In this document: one piece after another, positions 1-7,373 of the stretch
How the letters are laid out: each line of letters starts with the position of its first letter
How positions within the stretch are numbered: the first letter of the stretch is position 1
NCBI GenBank assembly: GCA_036833635.1
Contig: DAITPJ010000027.1
Location: 1 to 24,336 of the forward strand
From: Terrimesophilobacter sp036833635
Lineage (GTDB): Bacteria; Actinomycetota; Actinomycetes; Actinomycetales; Microbacteriaceae
Length of the DNA stretch: 24,336 bases
Direction: 5' to 3'
The notes under the pieces: model-generated
Told to the model about the DNA's origin: nothing
What the model saw: the letters and a program-made list of their open reading frames with translations, nothing else
Databases searched by the model: none
Made by a program: the position numbers and the translations under genes

Positions 1-35
1 GTGGCCGCATCCAGGGTCGCGGTCGGGTCATCCAT
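1..35 (-). CDS. N-terminal fragment of an unidentified protein (runs off left edge)
   Basis: Eleven codons (MDDPTATLDAA) are read leftward from an ATG at 35-33 before the window ends, so no family can be named. The start is supported by the promoter geometry: a TAGGAT hexamer at 48-43 ends 7 nt before the ATG, as in leaderless actinobacterial mRNAs. Two direct copies of TGTGTGGTA (minus strand) surround this hexamer and the start, which would suit an autoregulated repressor gene, but that is inference from the operator-like layout alone. Confidence 0.5.
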   Translation of the reverse strand, partial: MDDPTATLDAA

Positions 36-55
36 ACCACACATCCTACCACACA
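35..55 (-). promoter_or_regulatory. Leaderless promoter with paired direct repeats
   Basis: On the minus strand TAGGAT (48-43) is followed by 7 nt and then the ATG at 35. The 9-mer TGTGTGGTA occurs twice exactly, at 55-47 and 43-35, with a 12-bp period, so the repeats overlap the -10 and the presumed transcription start. A protein bound here would block RNA polymerase. Confidence 0.45.
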
Positions 56-341
56 ACGACCGTCACTATCGTATCTTTCTTCGAGTCGTGGAGAAGTCAT
101 CCCTTTATTCCGGGAGCTATCGCCGTCGCCTGACCGTCACAATCCGTTGGCTCCCGCGCACGGTTCCGAATCTTTGTTCGTCTCTCCAACCCGCGCGCGC
201 GTGACGTTGCGCACTGAGGCCATCGCAGCGACCTCATCCGGATGAGAACTCTCTCATCCACTTCTCGCTCCAGTCTCATGTCGGCTGTCGAGAGTGGATG
301 GGCGCCCGAACGTGAGGACGCAGGAAAGCGAGTCGAACGTG
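36..341. other. Intergenic region between divergent genes
   Basis: No convincing coding sequence is seen. The left end carries the leaderless promoter of the leftward gene. The right half carries the CTCATC repeats at 233-280 and, at 322-328, AGGAAAG, a possible Shine-Dalgarno for the secreted-protein gene. Open frames through here have no start signal and unlike-protein composition. Confidence 0.5.
233..280 (+). promoter_or_regulatory. Candidate operator: CTCATC direct and inverted repeats
   Basis: A perfect 14-bp palindrome, CTCATCCGGATGAG, lies at 233-246. CTCATCC recurs at 253-259, exactly 20 bp after the first copy, and CTCATG follows at 275-280. Direct repeats at about two helical turns suit tandem binding by OmpR/PhoB-type response regulators, and such a regulator is encoded at 861-1517. 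The assignment to that regulator is inference. Confidence 0.45.
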
Positions 342-779
342 ATGAAGAAGACCACCAAGCTGATCGTGAGCGGCGCCGCCGGACTCCTCGGTGTCGTTGT
401 GGCGGCCGGAGGCGCCTACGCCGTCGGCGATGCGCTGACGATCTCCGACGCCCCAGGCCAGGTGCTCCAGGTGAGCGGAGTCGGCCCGGCGTCCTCGCAC
501 GCGAGTGAGCAGGCCAAGCTGCACGCGAATGAGAACGCCAAGGGTGTCTTCGGCACCTCCACCGATGCGACAGTCGACGGCGAGCACGACGCGAGCGTCG
601 AGGGTGACACCGTCACGCCAGTTGCTCCGCAGGAGGCCTCGAAGGATGCCTCCACGGTCAAGGGCAGTCTGACCGGCCAGGAGGTCAGCGCCTGGGCCAA
701 GGCGCATGCCGGCGTCGAGGTCGTCACCCCGGGTGGCGCAGTCGTCGTGCGCGGCGGCGGCCACACCGGCGACAACTAG
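342..779 (+). CDS. Small secreted protein of unknown function
   Basis: A 145-residue protein. It opens with MKKTTK, then a hydrophobic stretch (about residues 7-27) ending in AYA, a classic signal peptidase I site after residue 27. The mature part (about 118 residues) is acidic, rich in Ala, Ser, Thr and Val, with no cysteine that I can see, and ends in a Gly/Val-rich tail (PGGAVVVRGGG). I do not recognise a family. ATG at 342 is preferred over the in-frame upstream ATG at 294 because it starts the signal peptide directly; a GTG at 339 is also possible. AGGAAAG at 322-328 is a distant ribosome-binding site. It converges with a two-component system, and repeats upstream suggest regulation by a DNA-binding protein, so it may be an envelope output of that system (inference). 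Confidence 0.75.
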   Translation: MKKTTKLIVSGAAGLLGVVVAAGGAYAVGDALTISDAPGQVLQVSGVGPASSHASEQAKLHANENAKGVFGTSTDATVDGEHDASVEGDTVTPVAPQEASKDASTVKGSLTGQEVSAWAKAHAGVEVVTPGGAVVVRGGGHTGDN

Positions 780-818
780 GAATCACAGGCACTGCCCGCG
801 CACCGCGTCGGCAGTCAG

Positions 819-857
819 GGCCGGGAAGTGGCTGTTCGGGTCAGCCACTTCCCGGCC
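819..857. terminator. Strong bidirectional hairpin terminator
   Basis: A perfect 16-bp stem (819-834 with 842-857, beginning GGCCGGGAAG) closes a 7-nt loop (TTCGGGT). It lies between the stop of the rightward secreted-protein gene and the stop of the leftward response-regulator gene, so it can end transcription from both sides. The T-tract is weak (GCTTC), as is common in actinobacteria. Confidence 0.85.
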
Positions 858-860
858 GCT

Positions 861-1517
861 TCATGTCAGCCGGTAACCCATTCCCCTCACCGTCTCGATG
901 CGATGCGCGCCGATCTTGGCGCGGAGATAGCGGACGTAGACTTCGACGACGTTCGATCCAGGGTCGAAGTCGAGTCCCCACACCCGGCTGAGCAACTGTT
1001 CGCGGCTGAGCACCTGGTCCGGATGGCGGAGAAACTCCTCGGCGAGGGCGAACTCCCGCGCCGAAAGGTCGACCGGGACGCCGTCGACGAGAATGCGGCG
1101 GGTGCGGAGGTCCAGTTCGAGCCCGGATGCCGTGAGCGAGTCGGCCGTCGCGGCGCGGACATCCTTGAGTCGCAGCCTCACCCTGGCGAGAAGCTCGTCG
1201 AAACGGAACGGCTTCGACATGTAGTCGTTCGCCCCTCCCTCGAGGCCGCGCACGGTGTCGGCGCCTGAGTCGCGCGCCGTCAGGATGATGATCGCGAGCT
1301 CGCGCGATTCCCCTTGCAGCCTTTCGAGAACCTCGAAACCGCTCATCCCCGGCAGTCCGAGGTCGAGGATCATGAGCGCGAACTGGCCGGACTGCGCTTC
1401 GGCGAGCGCGGCGATCCCGTCGCCGACGACCGTGACCGCGTAGCCCTCTGACCGCAATCCCTTCTCGACGAACGACGAGATCCGCGATTCGTCCTCGGCG
1501 ACCAGAATGCGCGTCAT
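861..1517 (-). CDS. OmpR/PhoB-family response regulator
   Basis: A 218-residue DNA-binding response regulator, the usual length for the family. The receiver domain (about 1-115) shows the acidic pocket E8-D9-E10, phospho-acceptor D52 (in LDLGLPGMSG), T80 and K102 (in SKPF). The winged-helix effector domain (about 125-218) ends in the typical VRYLRAKI...VRGMGYRLT. Phosphorylation by the kinase encoded just upstream should control DNA binding. Its ATG overlaps the kinase stop codon by 4 nt (ATGA), so the two are translationally coupled. The gene order kinase then regulator is the reverse of many OmpR systems. Which system it belongs to (for example MprA-, TcrX- or CseB-like) cannot be told from sequence alone. 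The adjacent secreted-protein gene and its CTCATC repeats are the nearest candidate target. Confidence 0.92.
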   Translation of the reverse strand: MTRILVAEDESRISSFVEKGLRSEGYAVTVVGDGIAALAEAQSGQFALMILDLGLPGMSGFEVLERLQGESRELAIIILTARDSGADTVRGLEGGANDYMSKPFRFDELLARVRLRLKDVRAATADSLTASGLELDLRTRRILVDGVPVDLSAREFALAEEFLRHPDQVLSREQLLSRVWGLDFDPGSNVVEVYVRYLRAKIGAHRIETVRGMGYRLT

Positions 1518-3016
1518 CGTGTCTCCCCGGTCGTGCGCGCCGCAGTGCCCAACGGGACTCGGATAGTGAACACCGAACCCTGCCCTGCGTCGCTCGAAAG
1601 CGCCACCGTACCACCGTGGGCCTCCGCGATCGCGGCCACGATCGCCAGGCCAAGACCGGACCCGTCTGCACCCCTGCTGACGTCGAGCCGCCCGAAGCGT
1701 TCGAAGATGCGATCCTGCGCTTCACGCGGGATGCCGGGGCCGACGTCACATACCAGGAGCTGCAGGCTCTCGCCACTGCGCGTCTCGATGCGCTCGCTGC
1801 CGAGAACGATCGAGCCGCCGGCCGTCGAGTGCTTCACCGCGTTGCTTGCGAGCTGCAGCCATGCCTGGGTCAGGCGACGGGCATCCAGCTCGCCGACTCC
1901 CTCCGCCCTGGATTCGAGTATCCACTCGCGCCCAGGGTCGAGGCCGCGCGCCTTGGCGAACACACCGTCGGTGAACTCGGCGATGTCGACCTCGCGACGG
2001 TCGACGAACTGAGGCGTGCCCGTCTCTGCAAGGAGGGAGATCTCCCCGACGAGCGTGCTCATCCGGTCCAGTTCGTCGATGGTGAGGGCCTTCGTCGCCG
2101 CGACGTCCGCCGGATTTTCTGGGTCGAGCAGTTCGAGGTGTCCCCGGATGATCGTGAGCGGCGTCTTGAGTTCGTGGCCGACATCATCGATCAATCGCCG
2201 TTGGCTGGAGAAGGCGCTCTCGAGCCTCTCGAACATCCCGTTGATCGTCTCGGTGAGTTCCGACAGGTCATCCCGACCGGTCACCGGGATCCTGGCCGAA
2301 AGGTCGGTCGCCGTGTTCGCGATCGCGGCCCGGCGCAGCAGCCGGATCGGCCTCAACAGTCGCCCGGAGACGAACCAGGCGACGAACCCCACGAGGAGAA
2401 GTGCGATGAGCGCGACGACGATGTACGTGCGGAACGAATCGGCAACGGCGAGCAGGACGGCGTCGAGGTCGTATGCCGATACATAGAGGCCCTCATCCGT
2501 GTCGCCTGCGACCGAGATCGGAACGATGATGTACCTCAGGTTCCCGAGCGTCGAATGCGCCGTACCCCTCACCACCTTTGTGGCGTCGGCCTCCGACAGG
2601 ATGCGCTCGACGAAAGCGGGATCGTCGTCGATGCGGAACGGCAGGGTCGTCGCAGGGACGAACGCCGGGGCACCGTCGACGAGCCCGAGGACGCTCTCGT
2701 GGGCGGCCGGCAGCAGTTGCTGCATCGACGCGCGCAGCAGCGTCACCACTGTCGCGGGGACCTCGTCCCCCGTCCCGTTCTCGGCCATGGATCGCAATTC
2801 ATCGACCAGGCGCAACTGGTCGGCGTCGACGGATGCGAGCACCCGTTCCCGCTGCACGAGATAGGAGGCGCCTCCCGATCCGGCCAGTCCGACCGCCGTC
2901 GCGGCGAGAATCGCGGCGATGATCCGCGACCGGACCGAGAAGCCCCTGCGGCGAACGGGTCCGCGCCCGGTCTCCCGAGTCCTTCGACTCCGACGAAGTT
3001 CGAGCGGCTCGGACAT
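1514..3016 (-). CDS. Membrane sensor histidine kinase
   Basis: A 500-residue kinase. A basic cytoplasmic N-terminus (1-30) leads into TM1 (about 32-54), an extracellular sensor of about 140 residues (55-195), TM2 (about 197-217) and a HAMP linker (218-272). The H-box is at 277-290 (DDVGHELKTP, phospho-acceptor H281). The HATPase domain has the N-box (N392 in SNAVKHS), G1 (DVGPGIP, D424), F-box (FERFGR) and G2 (GSGLGLAIV). All catalytic motifs are intact. It should phosphorylate the co-translated regulator downstream. The extracellular domain is not a family I can name. It starts 15 nt after the ferritin-like gene stop, so the three genes may be one transcript. Confidence 0.93.
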   Translation of the reverse strand: MSEPLELRRSRRTRETGRGPVRRRGFSVRSRIIAAILAATAVGLAGSGGASYLVQRERVLASVDADQLRLVDELRSMAENGTGDEVPATVVTLLRASMQQLLPAAHESVLGLVDGAPAFVPATTLPFRIDDDPAFVERILSEADATKVVRGTAHSTLGNLRYIIVPISVAGDTDEGLYVSAYDLDAVLLAVADSFRTYIVVALIALLLVGFVAWFVSGRLLRPIRLLRRAAIANTATDLSARIPVTGRDDLSELTETINGMFERLESAFSSQRRLIDDVGHELKTPLTIIRGHLELLDPENPADVAATKALTIDELDRMSTLVGEISLLAETGTPQFVDRREVDIAEFTDGVFAKARGLDPGREWILESRAEGVGELDARRLTQAWLQLASNAVKHSTAGGSIVLGSERIETRSGESLQLLVCDVGPGIPREAQDRIFERFGRLDVSRGADGSGLGLAIVAAIAEAHGGTVALSSDAGQGSVFTIRVPLGTAARTTGETR

Positions 3017-3031
3017 CGTTGTGCAGGCTGC

Positions 3032-3754
3032 CTATGCCGTGAGGCCGAGCTCGTCCATCCGACGCGTATGGGCCGCGATGAGTTCGGTCAGCACGGGCTC
3101 GAGGCGCTCATCATCCGGAGCGGTGTCCTTCGGAAGGTCGAGGGCTGAGCGCGCCACGAGGAGCACGTCGCCCACGAGTCGACGGCCGTAGAGTGCGAGG
3201 CGCGACGCGAGCGCAGGGTGGGCGTCGATCGCGGCGCGCAGCTCGGACGCCACGATCGCATGGGCGCGGTCGTTCGAGAGGAGACCGGCGATGCGGTCCG
3301 CGTAGTCGCCCGGGAGTCCCTCCGCGATTCCCGCGAAGGCGTCGTCGAGGATGCCGGAGGCGACGTAGTAGGCGAGCAGCGCCTCGAACCAGTCGCTCCC
3401 GCTCGTTCGAAGCTGGAACGCGTCGATGGGGCCGACGAAGGGCTCCATCGCGTCACTCGAGGTCTGCCCTGTGCGTTCGACCTCGGCGACGAGCTCGTGA
3501 TGCCGGTCGAGGGCGATCCCGGCCACCCGGCTCACCGCCTCCTTCGACGCGGTCGACGGCGCAGACGTGACCGCGCGCGAGAGCCCCTCGAAGAAGGAGA
3601 GCTGGAGATATGCGGCCTGGCCGAGGAAGTGGCCGAGGTCTGGAGTCAACTCGCTCAACCCCACCCGGTTGACGACCTGGTCAGGGTTCGGGCGCCGCGG
3701 ACGGTGCCGCGAAGGCGACGGGCGCCGCTTGCGACGCGGGAACAACGTGACCAC
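3032..3754 (-). CDS. Ferritin-like fold protein, MiaE_2 type
   Basis: A 240-residue protein resembling the actinobacterial ferritin-like family annotated as putative tRNA-(ms2io6A)-hydroxylase (MiaE_2). After a basic N-terminus (1-25), four or more long helices follow. Candidate iron-ligand or core positions include E56 (SFFEG), H85/H86/E87 (RHHELVAE) and D137/D138, but I cannot confirm a complete di-iron set and the tRNA activity is unproven for this branch. In many actinobacteria it stands divergently next to a DEAD-box helicase, exactly as here, which supports the call. The GTG start at 3754 is set by a promoter whose -10 ends 6 nt before it; there is no Shine-Dalgarno. Confidence 0.75.
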   Translation of the reverse strand: MVTLFPRRKRRPSPSRHRPRRPNPDQVVNRVGLSELTPDLGHFLGQAAYLQLSFFEGLSRAVTSAPSTASKEAVSRVAGIALDRHHELVAEVERTGQTSSDAMEPFVGPIDAFQLRTSGSDWFEALLAYYVASGILDDAFAGIAEGLPGDYADRIAGLLSNDRAHAIVASELRAAIDAHPALASRLALYGRRLVGDVLLVARSALDLPKDTAPDDERLEPVLTELIAAHTRRMDELGLTA

Positions 3755-3789
3755 CTGTACAGCCTAGTGCGGCCCTCCGGAGCGTCAGC
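3755..3789 (-). promoter_or_regulatory. Leaderless promoter of the ferritin-like gene
   Basis: On the minus strand the -35-like CTGACG (3789-3784), a 17-bp spacer, and the -10 TAGGCT (3766-3761) are followed by GTACAG and the GTG start at 3754. The run TAGGCTGTACAGGTG matches the gltA promoter-start of this window at 14 of 15 positions. Confidence 0.65.
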
Positions 3790-3891
3790 ATGGGGTCACC
3801 TGTGCATGCGCCCGCATCGCGCATCCGCCCGAAGCGGTCACGCTCGACGACTGGCGGGGGCGTCCTGTCAGGAAGTTCCGCCCCCGGCGAC

Positions 3892-3981
3892 TAAACTGGT
3901 CACCGGCCCCCACTCTGGCGGGGCCCTGCGCCCTGGGACAAGACGGGCGTAACCGCTCCACCCAAGACAGGGCTGTATAAC
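3892..3981 (+). promoter_or_regulatory. Promoter and structured 5' leader of the DEAD-box helicase
   Basis: TAAACT at 3892-3897 is a good -10, giving a leader of roughly 75-80 nt. The leader can form GGCCCC/GGGGCC (3905-3910 with 3920-3925) and a longer-range stem GCCCTG/CAGGGC (3930-3935 with 3968-3973). The second stem would hide CAGGG, the only ribosome-binding-like sequence before the TTG start. A temperature- or helicase-sensitive leader is plausible, since mRNAs of such helicases often carry regulatory leaders; this is inference. Confidence 0.45.
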
Positions 3982-5445
3982 TTGACATTCTCAGAACTCG
4001 GCGTCGACCAGGACATGGTCGACGCACTCGCCGCCAAGGGCATCCTCGAGCCGTTCCCCATCCAGGCGCAGACCATCCCCCTCGGGCTCGGCGGCCAGGA
4101 CATCATCGGACAGGCCAAGACCGGCACAGGCAAGACTCTCGGCTTCGGCCTCCCGCTCCTCCAACACCTCGGCACCGACCCCGAGCCCGGCGTCAAGGCA
4201 CTCGTCGTCGTGCCGACGCGCGAGCTGTGCATCCAGGTGGCCGAGGACCTCGTCATGGCGTCGGCGAACCGTGCGACGAAGGTCGCCGCGATCTACGGCG
4301 GCAAGGCCTACGAGGGCCAGATCGAACAGCTCAAGGATGGTGCACAGGTCGTCGTCGGCACCCCGGGTCGCCTCCTCGACCTCGCGAGCCAGCGGATGCT
4401 CACCCTTGGCCACGTCGAGGTCATGGTGCTCGACGAGGCGGACAAGATGCTCGACCTCGGCTTCCTGAGCGACATCGAGAAGCTCTTCGCGCAGACGCCT
4501 CCCGCCCGCCACACGATGCTCTTCTCCGCCACGATGCCGGGGCCGATCGTGGCCCTCGCACGCCGCTTCATGAACCGGCCGATCCACATCCGGGCGACCG
4601 ATCCGGATGAGGGACTCACCCAGGCGAATATTAAGCATGTCGTCTACCGCGCCCACGCACTCGACAAGGACGAGGTCATCGCGCGGATCCTGCAGGCCGA
4701 GGGGCGCGGCAAGACTGTGATCTTCACGCGCACCAAGCGCGCCGCCGCGAAGCTCGTCGAGGAACTTGGCGACCGCGGCTTCAACGCGGCCGCCGTGCAC
4801 GGCGACCTCAACCAGGAGCAGCGTGAGCGGGCCATGGCCGCGTTCAAGGCGGGCAAGAAGGAAATCCTCATCGCCACGGATGTCGCCGCGCGCGGCATCG
4901 ACGTGCTCGACGTGACGCACGTCATCAACCACACGATCCCAGAGGACCACGACACCTACCTGCACCGCGCAGGGCGCACGGGCCGCGCGGGCAAGACCGG
5001 GATCGCCGTGACGTTCGTCGACTGGGACGACATGCACAAGTGGTCGCTCATCAACCGCGCGCTCGAGATGGGCATCCCGGAGCCGATCGAGACCTACTCC
5101 TCGTCGCCGCACCTCTACACCGATCTCGACATCCCGGCGGATGCCAAGGGTCGCCTCAAGACGGCAGGTCCGGCCCGCGAGCGCGAGCCTCGTTCGGCGA
5201 CGGCCGGCGTCGGGCGCGGTGCACGCGACTCCGCGCGCGGAGGCCACGGCGCAGGCGCGCACGGCGCAGGCCATGCAGGCGCGGGCCGCGAGCGCTCCCG
5301 CACGCGTGGCGGGCGGCCCGTCGAGACCGCCCCGGAGGCCCAGAAGCCGGCCGGCGCCGGGACCCACGACGGCTCGGGGCCTTCCCGTCGCCGCCGCAAC
5401 CGGACGCGCCGTCCGAGCACGGGAAGCACGCCCCCCGCCGCGTAA
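3982..5445 (+). CDS. DEAD-box ATP-dependent RNA helicase (RhlE/DeaD-like)
   Basis: A 487-residue helicase with every core motif: Q motif (FSEL...PFPIQAQTIP, 3-33), Walker A AKTGTGKT (45-52), PTREL (78-82), GG, TPGR (127-130), DEAD (151-154), SAT (182-184), VIFTRTKR (246-253), ATDVAARGID (298-307) and HRAGRTGR (328-335). A tail of about 90 residues (395-487) is rich in Arg, Gly and Ala and should bind RNA non-specifically. Likely roles are ribosome assembly and unwinding of structured RNA in the cold. The start is TTG at 3982, which begins the conserved MTFSELGV; no ATG or GTG fits better. The rare start, the weak ribosome-binding site and the structured leader suggest tight translational control. 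Divergent from the ferritin-like gene. Confidence 0.95.
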   Translation: MTFSELGVDQDMVDALAAKGILEPFPIQAQTIPLGLGGQDIIGQAKTGTGKTLGFGLPLLQHLGTDPEPGVKALVVVPTRELCIQVAEDLVMASANRATKVAAIYGGKAYEGQIEQLKDGAQVVVGTPGRLLDLASQRMLTLGHVEVMVLDEADKMLDLGFLSDIEKLFAQTPPARHTMLFSATMPGPIVALARRFMNRPIHIRATDPDEGLTQANIKHVVYRAHALDKDEVIARILQAEGRGKTVIFTRTKRAAAKLVEELGDRGFNAAAVHGDLNQEQRERAMAAFKAGKKEILIATDVAARGIDVLDVTHVINHTIPEDHDTYLHRAGRTGRAGKTGIAVTFVDWDDMHKWSLINRALEMGIPEPIETYSSSPHLYTDLDIPADAKGRLKTAGPAREREPRSATAGVGRGARDSARGGHGAGAHGAGHAGAGRERSRTRGGRPVETAPEAQKPAGAGTHDGSGPSRRRRNRTRRPSTGSTPPAA

Positions 5446-5454
5446 GCCGTGACG

Positions 5455-6306
5455 TCAGCCTGAGTAGGCCTTGGCGCCACTACCGTGCTCCAGGATGCGG
5501 TCGAGCACGGCTGGCTCCGTCGTGTTCTCCCCGAGACGGTTCGGCTTTCCCGCTCCGTGGTAGTCGCTCGACCCGGTGACCTCGAGCCCGAAGTGGTCAG
5601 CGTGCTCGGCGAGCCGAGCGAGGGCATCCGGCCGGTTCTCGCGGTGATGCAGTTCGAGCCCGAACAGCCCGGCGTCGACGAGGATGCCGAGATTCTCCCT
5701 CGAGATCACGTCGTCGATGCCGCGCGTGGCGGGGTGGGCGAGCACGGGTACTCCCCCTGCCGCCCGCACGAGCCCGATCGCGGTGAGGGGGTCAGGAGCG
5801 TAGTGCGGCTCGTAGTAGCCGAACTTCGGGTGCAGGATGTCGCGGAACGCGGCGCTCCGGTCCGCGGCGGCCCCCCGCGCGACGAGCGCATCCGCGATGT
5901 GCGGGCGGCCGACCGTCGTGCCGTCGCTCGTCTGGGCAACGACATCCGCCCAGGAGATGTCGAAGTCGGCCGCTAGCCTCGAGACGATCAACTCTGCGCG
6001 GGTCAGGCGCGCCTCCCGAATGCGCAGGGTCTCCTCCCGAAGCGCGAGGTTGTCGGGGTCGACGAGATAGGCGAGCAGGTGGATGCTCCTCCATTCGCGC
6101 CGCGTGCTCAGTTCCATGCCGGGGACGACCGTGATGCCCGTGCCTGCGGCGGCCGCGAACGCCTCGTCCCAGCCAGCTGTCGAGTCGTGGTCGGTGATCG
6201 CCACAGTGCCGAGGCCCGCAGCGACGGCGGCGCGCACGAGCTCGGCGGGCGTCTCCGTGCCGTCGGACACGCTGCTGTGCGTGTGGAGGTCGATGGGGCC
6301 GGGCAT
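5455..6306 (-). CDS. PHP-domain phosphoesterase
   Basis: A 283-residue PHP (polymerase and histidinol phosphatase) protein. Metal-binding motifs are clear: H8 and H10 in DLHTHSSVSDG with D15, D39-H40-D41 in ITDHDS, an E in PGMELST, and the late SSDYHGAGKPNRLG. Length and motifs fit stand-alone PHP enzymes such as the 5'-3' exonuclease/nucleoside 3',5'-bisphosphate phosphatase group (YciV/RnaAM-like), so the substrate is probably a nucleotide or short RNA end, but this is family-level inference. Its end lies 10 bp from the helicase stop, and no hairpin separates the two. The promoter has TAGAGT at 6318-6313 with 6 nt to the ATG. Confidence 0.85.
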   Translation of the reverse strand: MPGPIDLHTHSSVSDGTETPAELVRAAVAAGLGTVAITDHDSTAGWDEAFAAAAGTGITVVPGMELSTRREWRSIHLLAYLVDPDNLALREETLRIREARLTRAELIVSRLAADFDISWADVVAQTSDGTTVGRPHIADALVARGAAADRSAAFRDILHPKFGYYEPHYAPDPLTAIGLVRAAGGVPVLAHPATRGIDDVISRENLGILVDAGLFGLELHHRENRPDALARLAEHADHFGLEVTGSSDYHGAGKPNRLGENTTEPAVLDRILEHGSGAKAYSG

Positions 6307-6349
6307 CCTTCAACTCTATTCGGGGTCGACCGGTTAGGCTCTGCTGACC
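6307..6349. promoter_or_regulatory. Divergent promoter region (PHP gene / EEP-fold gene)
   Basis: Only 43 bp separate the two starts. Leftward, TAGAGT (6318-6313) plus TGAAGG precedes the ATG at 6306; the AAGG could also act as a short ribosome-binding site. Rightward, TAGGCT (6335-6340) ends 9 nt before the ATG at 6350, so that transcript would have at most a few leader bases. No clear -35 boxes were found. Confidence 0.5.
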
Positions 6350-7363
6350 ATGTTCCGTCGCATCCTCGCCGCCGCGGCCATTCTTCTCACGTGCGCCGTC
6401 GCCCTCGTCTCGGTGTGGCCCCAGCTTTTCGGGTTCCAGCGGCTACCGATCGCCGCCCAGGTCGTCTCGCTGCGCGGCGTCGCGATCGCGGTGGGCCTGT
6501 TCCTCCTCCTCGCTCTCTTCTTCGTCGCCGCGGCGATTCCGGCCTTCCGGCGATTCTGCGCTGCCCTCGGCATCGTCGGCATCGTGTTCATCGTCACAAG
6601 CGCGATCGTGCTCACCACGCGCGGCGTGGGCGACAACTCGTTCCAGCGAAAGGCCGAGGCCGATGTCACGGTGCTCTCCTGGAACACGCTCGGCGACGTG
6701 CCGGGGGCGGAGGCCATCGCGAAGCTGGCCCTCGAGGTGGATGCCGACATCGTCGCGCTCCCCGAGACCACGAGCGAGACGGCGATCGAGGTCGCGCGCC
6801 TCATGAGGGCGGGTGGGCATCCGATGTGGGCCCACACGTTCAGCTACGACCGCATCTCGAAAGCGCGCAGCACCTCGTTGCTCACGAGCGTCGCGCTCGG
6901 CGACTACGTCGTGGACACCGACCACCGCACGACCAACGTGCTGCCGAGCGTCATCGCGACCCCAGCAGACGGCACGGGCCCGACGATCATCGCGGTGCAC
7001 GCCGTGGCGCCCATCCCGAGCGAGCTCAACCACTGGAAACTCGACCTCTCCTGGCTCATGCGCGCCTGTGCAGGCGACAACGTCATCATGGCGGGCGACT
7101 TCAACTCGACGATCGACCACTTCGCGGGCCTTGCGACGACCGACGGCGCGACGATCGGCACCTGTGTGGATGCCGCATCCGTGAGCGGGAACGCTGCCGT
7201 TGGAACATGGCCGACAATGCTGCCGCCGATCCTCGGGGCTCCCATCGACCACGTCATGGCGACCCCGGGCTGGCATGTCACGGGCATGCGTGTGATCGCG
7301 ACGCTCGACGACGCCGGCAGCGATCACCGGCCCATCGTGGTGCAGTTGTCGCCGCGGGGGTGA
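6350..7363 (+). CDS. Membrane-anchored endonuclease/exonuclease/phosphatase-fold protein
   Basis: A 337-residue protein with three predicted membrane helices (about 7-23, 43-63 and 72-90) followed by an EEP domain (about 104-337), likely outside the membrane. EEP motifs are intact: SWNTLG (N112), LPETTSE (E139), the substrate-side H217, AGDFNST (D250, N252), IDHVM (D300, H301) and GSDHRPIV (D325, H326). These place it with Mg-dependent phosphodiesterases and phosphatases; whether it acts on nucleic acid, phospholipid or inositol phosphate cannot be told. The same three-helix plus EEP layout is common in actinobacteria. pepP begins 10 nt after its stop, so the two probably form an operon. Confidence 0.85.
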   Translation: MFRRILAAAAILLTCAVALVSVWPQLFGFQRLPIAAQVVSLRGVAIAVGLFLLLALFFVAAAIPAFRRFCAALGIVGIVFIVTSAIVLTTRGVGDNSFQRKAEADVTVLSWNTLGDVPGAEAIAKLALEVDADIVALPETTSETAIEVARLMRAGGHPMWAHTFSYDRISKARSTSLLTSVALGDYVVDTDHRTTNVLPSVIATPADGTGPTIIAVHAVAPIPSELNHWKLDLSWLMRACAGDNVIMAGDFNSTIDHFAGLATTDGATIGTCVDAASVSGNAAVGTWPTMLPPILGAPIDHVMATPGWHVTGMRVIATLDDAGSDHRPIVVQLSPRG

Positions 7364-7373
7364 GAATAGAGGC

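Noticed and set aside
1616..3148. 510-codon rightward frame opposite the sensor kinase
   Set aside because: Shadow of the kinase; no family features.
3853..3888. GGGGGCG/CGCCCCC inverted repeat with inner TCCTGTCAGGA as an operator
   Set aside because: Stem is only 7 bp and GC-rich, near what chance gives in such DNA; no second copy elsewhere in the window.
3975..3987. TATAAC and TTGACA around the helicase start as promoter boxes
   Set aside because: TTGACA is the first two codons and no -10 follows at 16-18 bp; TATAAC is only 2 nt before the start codon.
3991..5367. 458-codon leftward frame opposite the helicase
   Set aside because: Antisense shadow, His/Arg/Glu-rich, no start signal.
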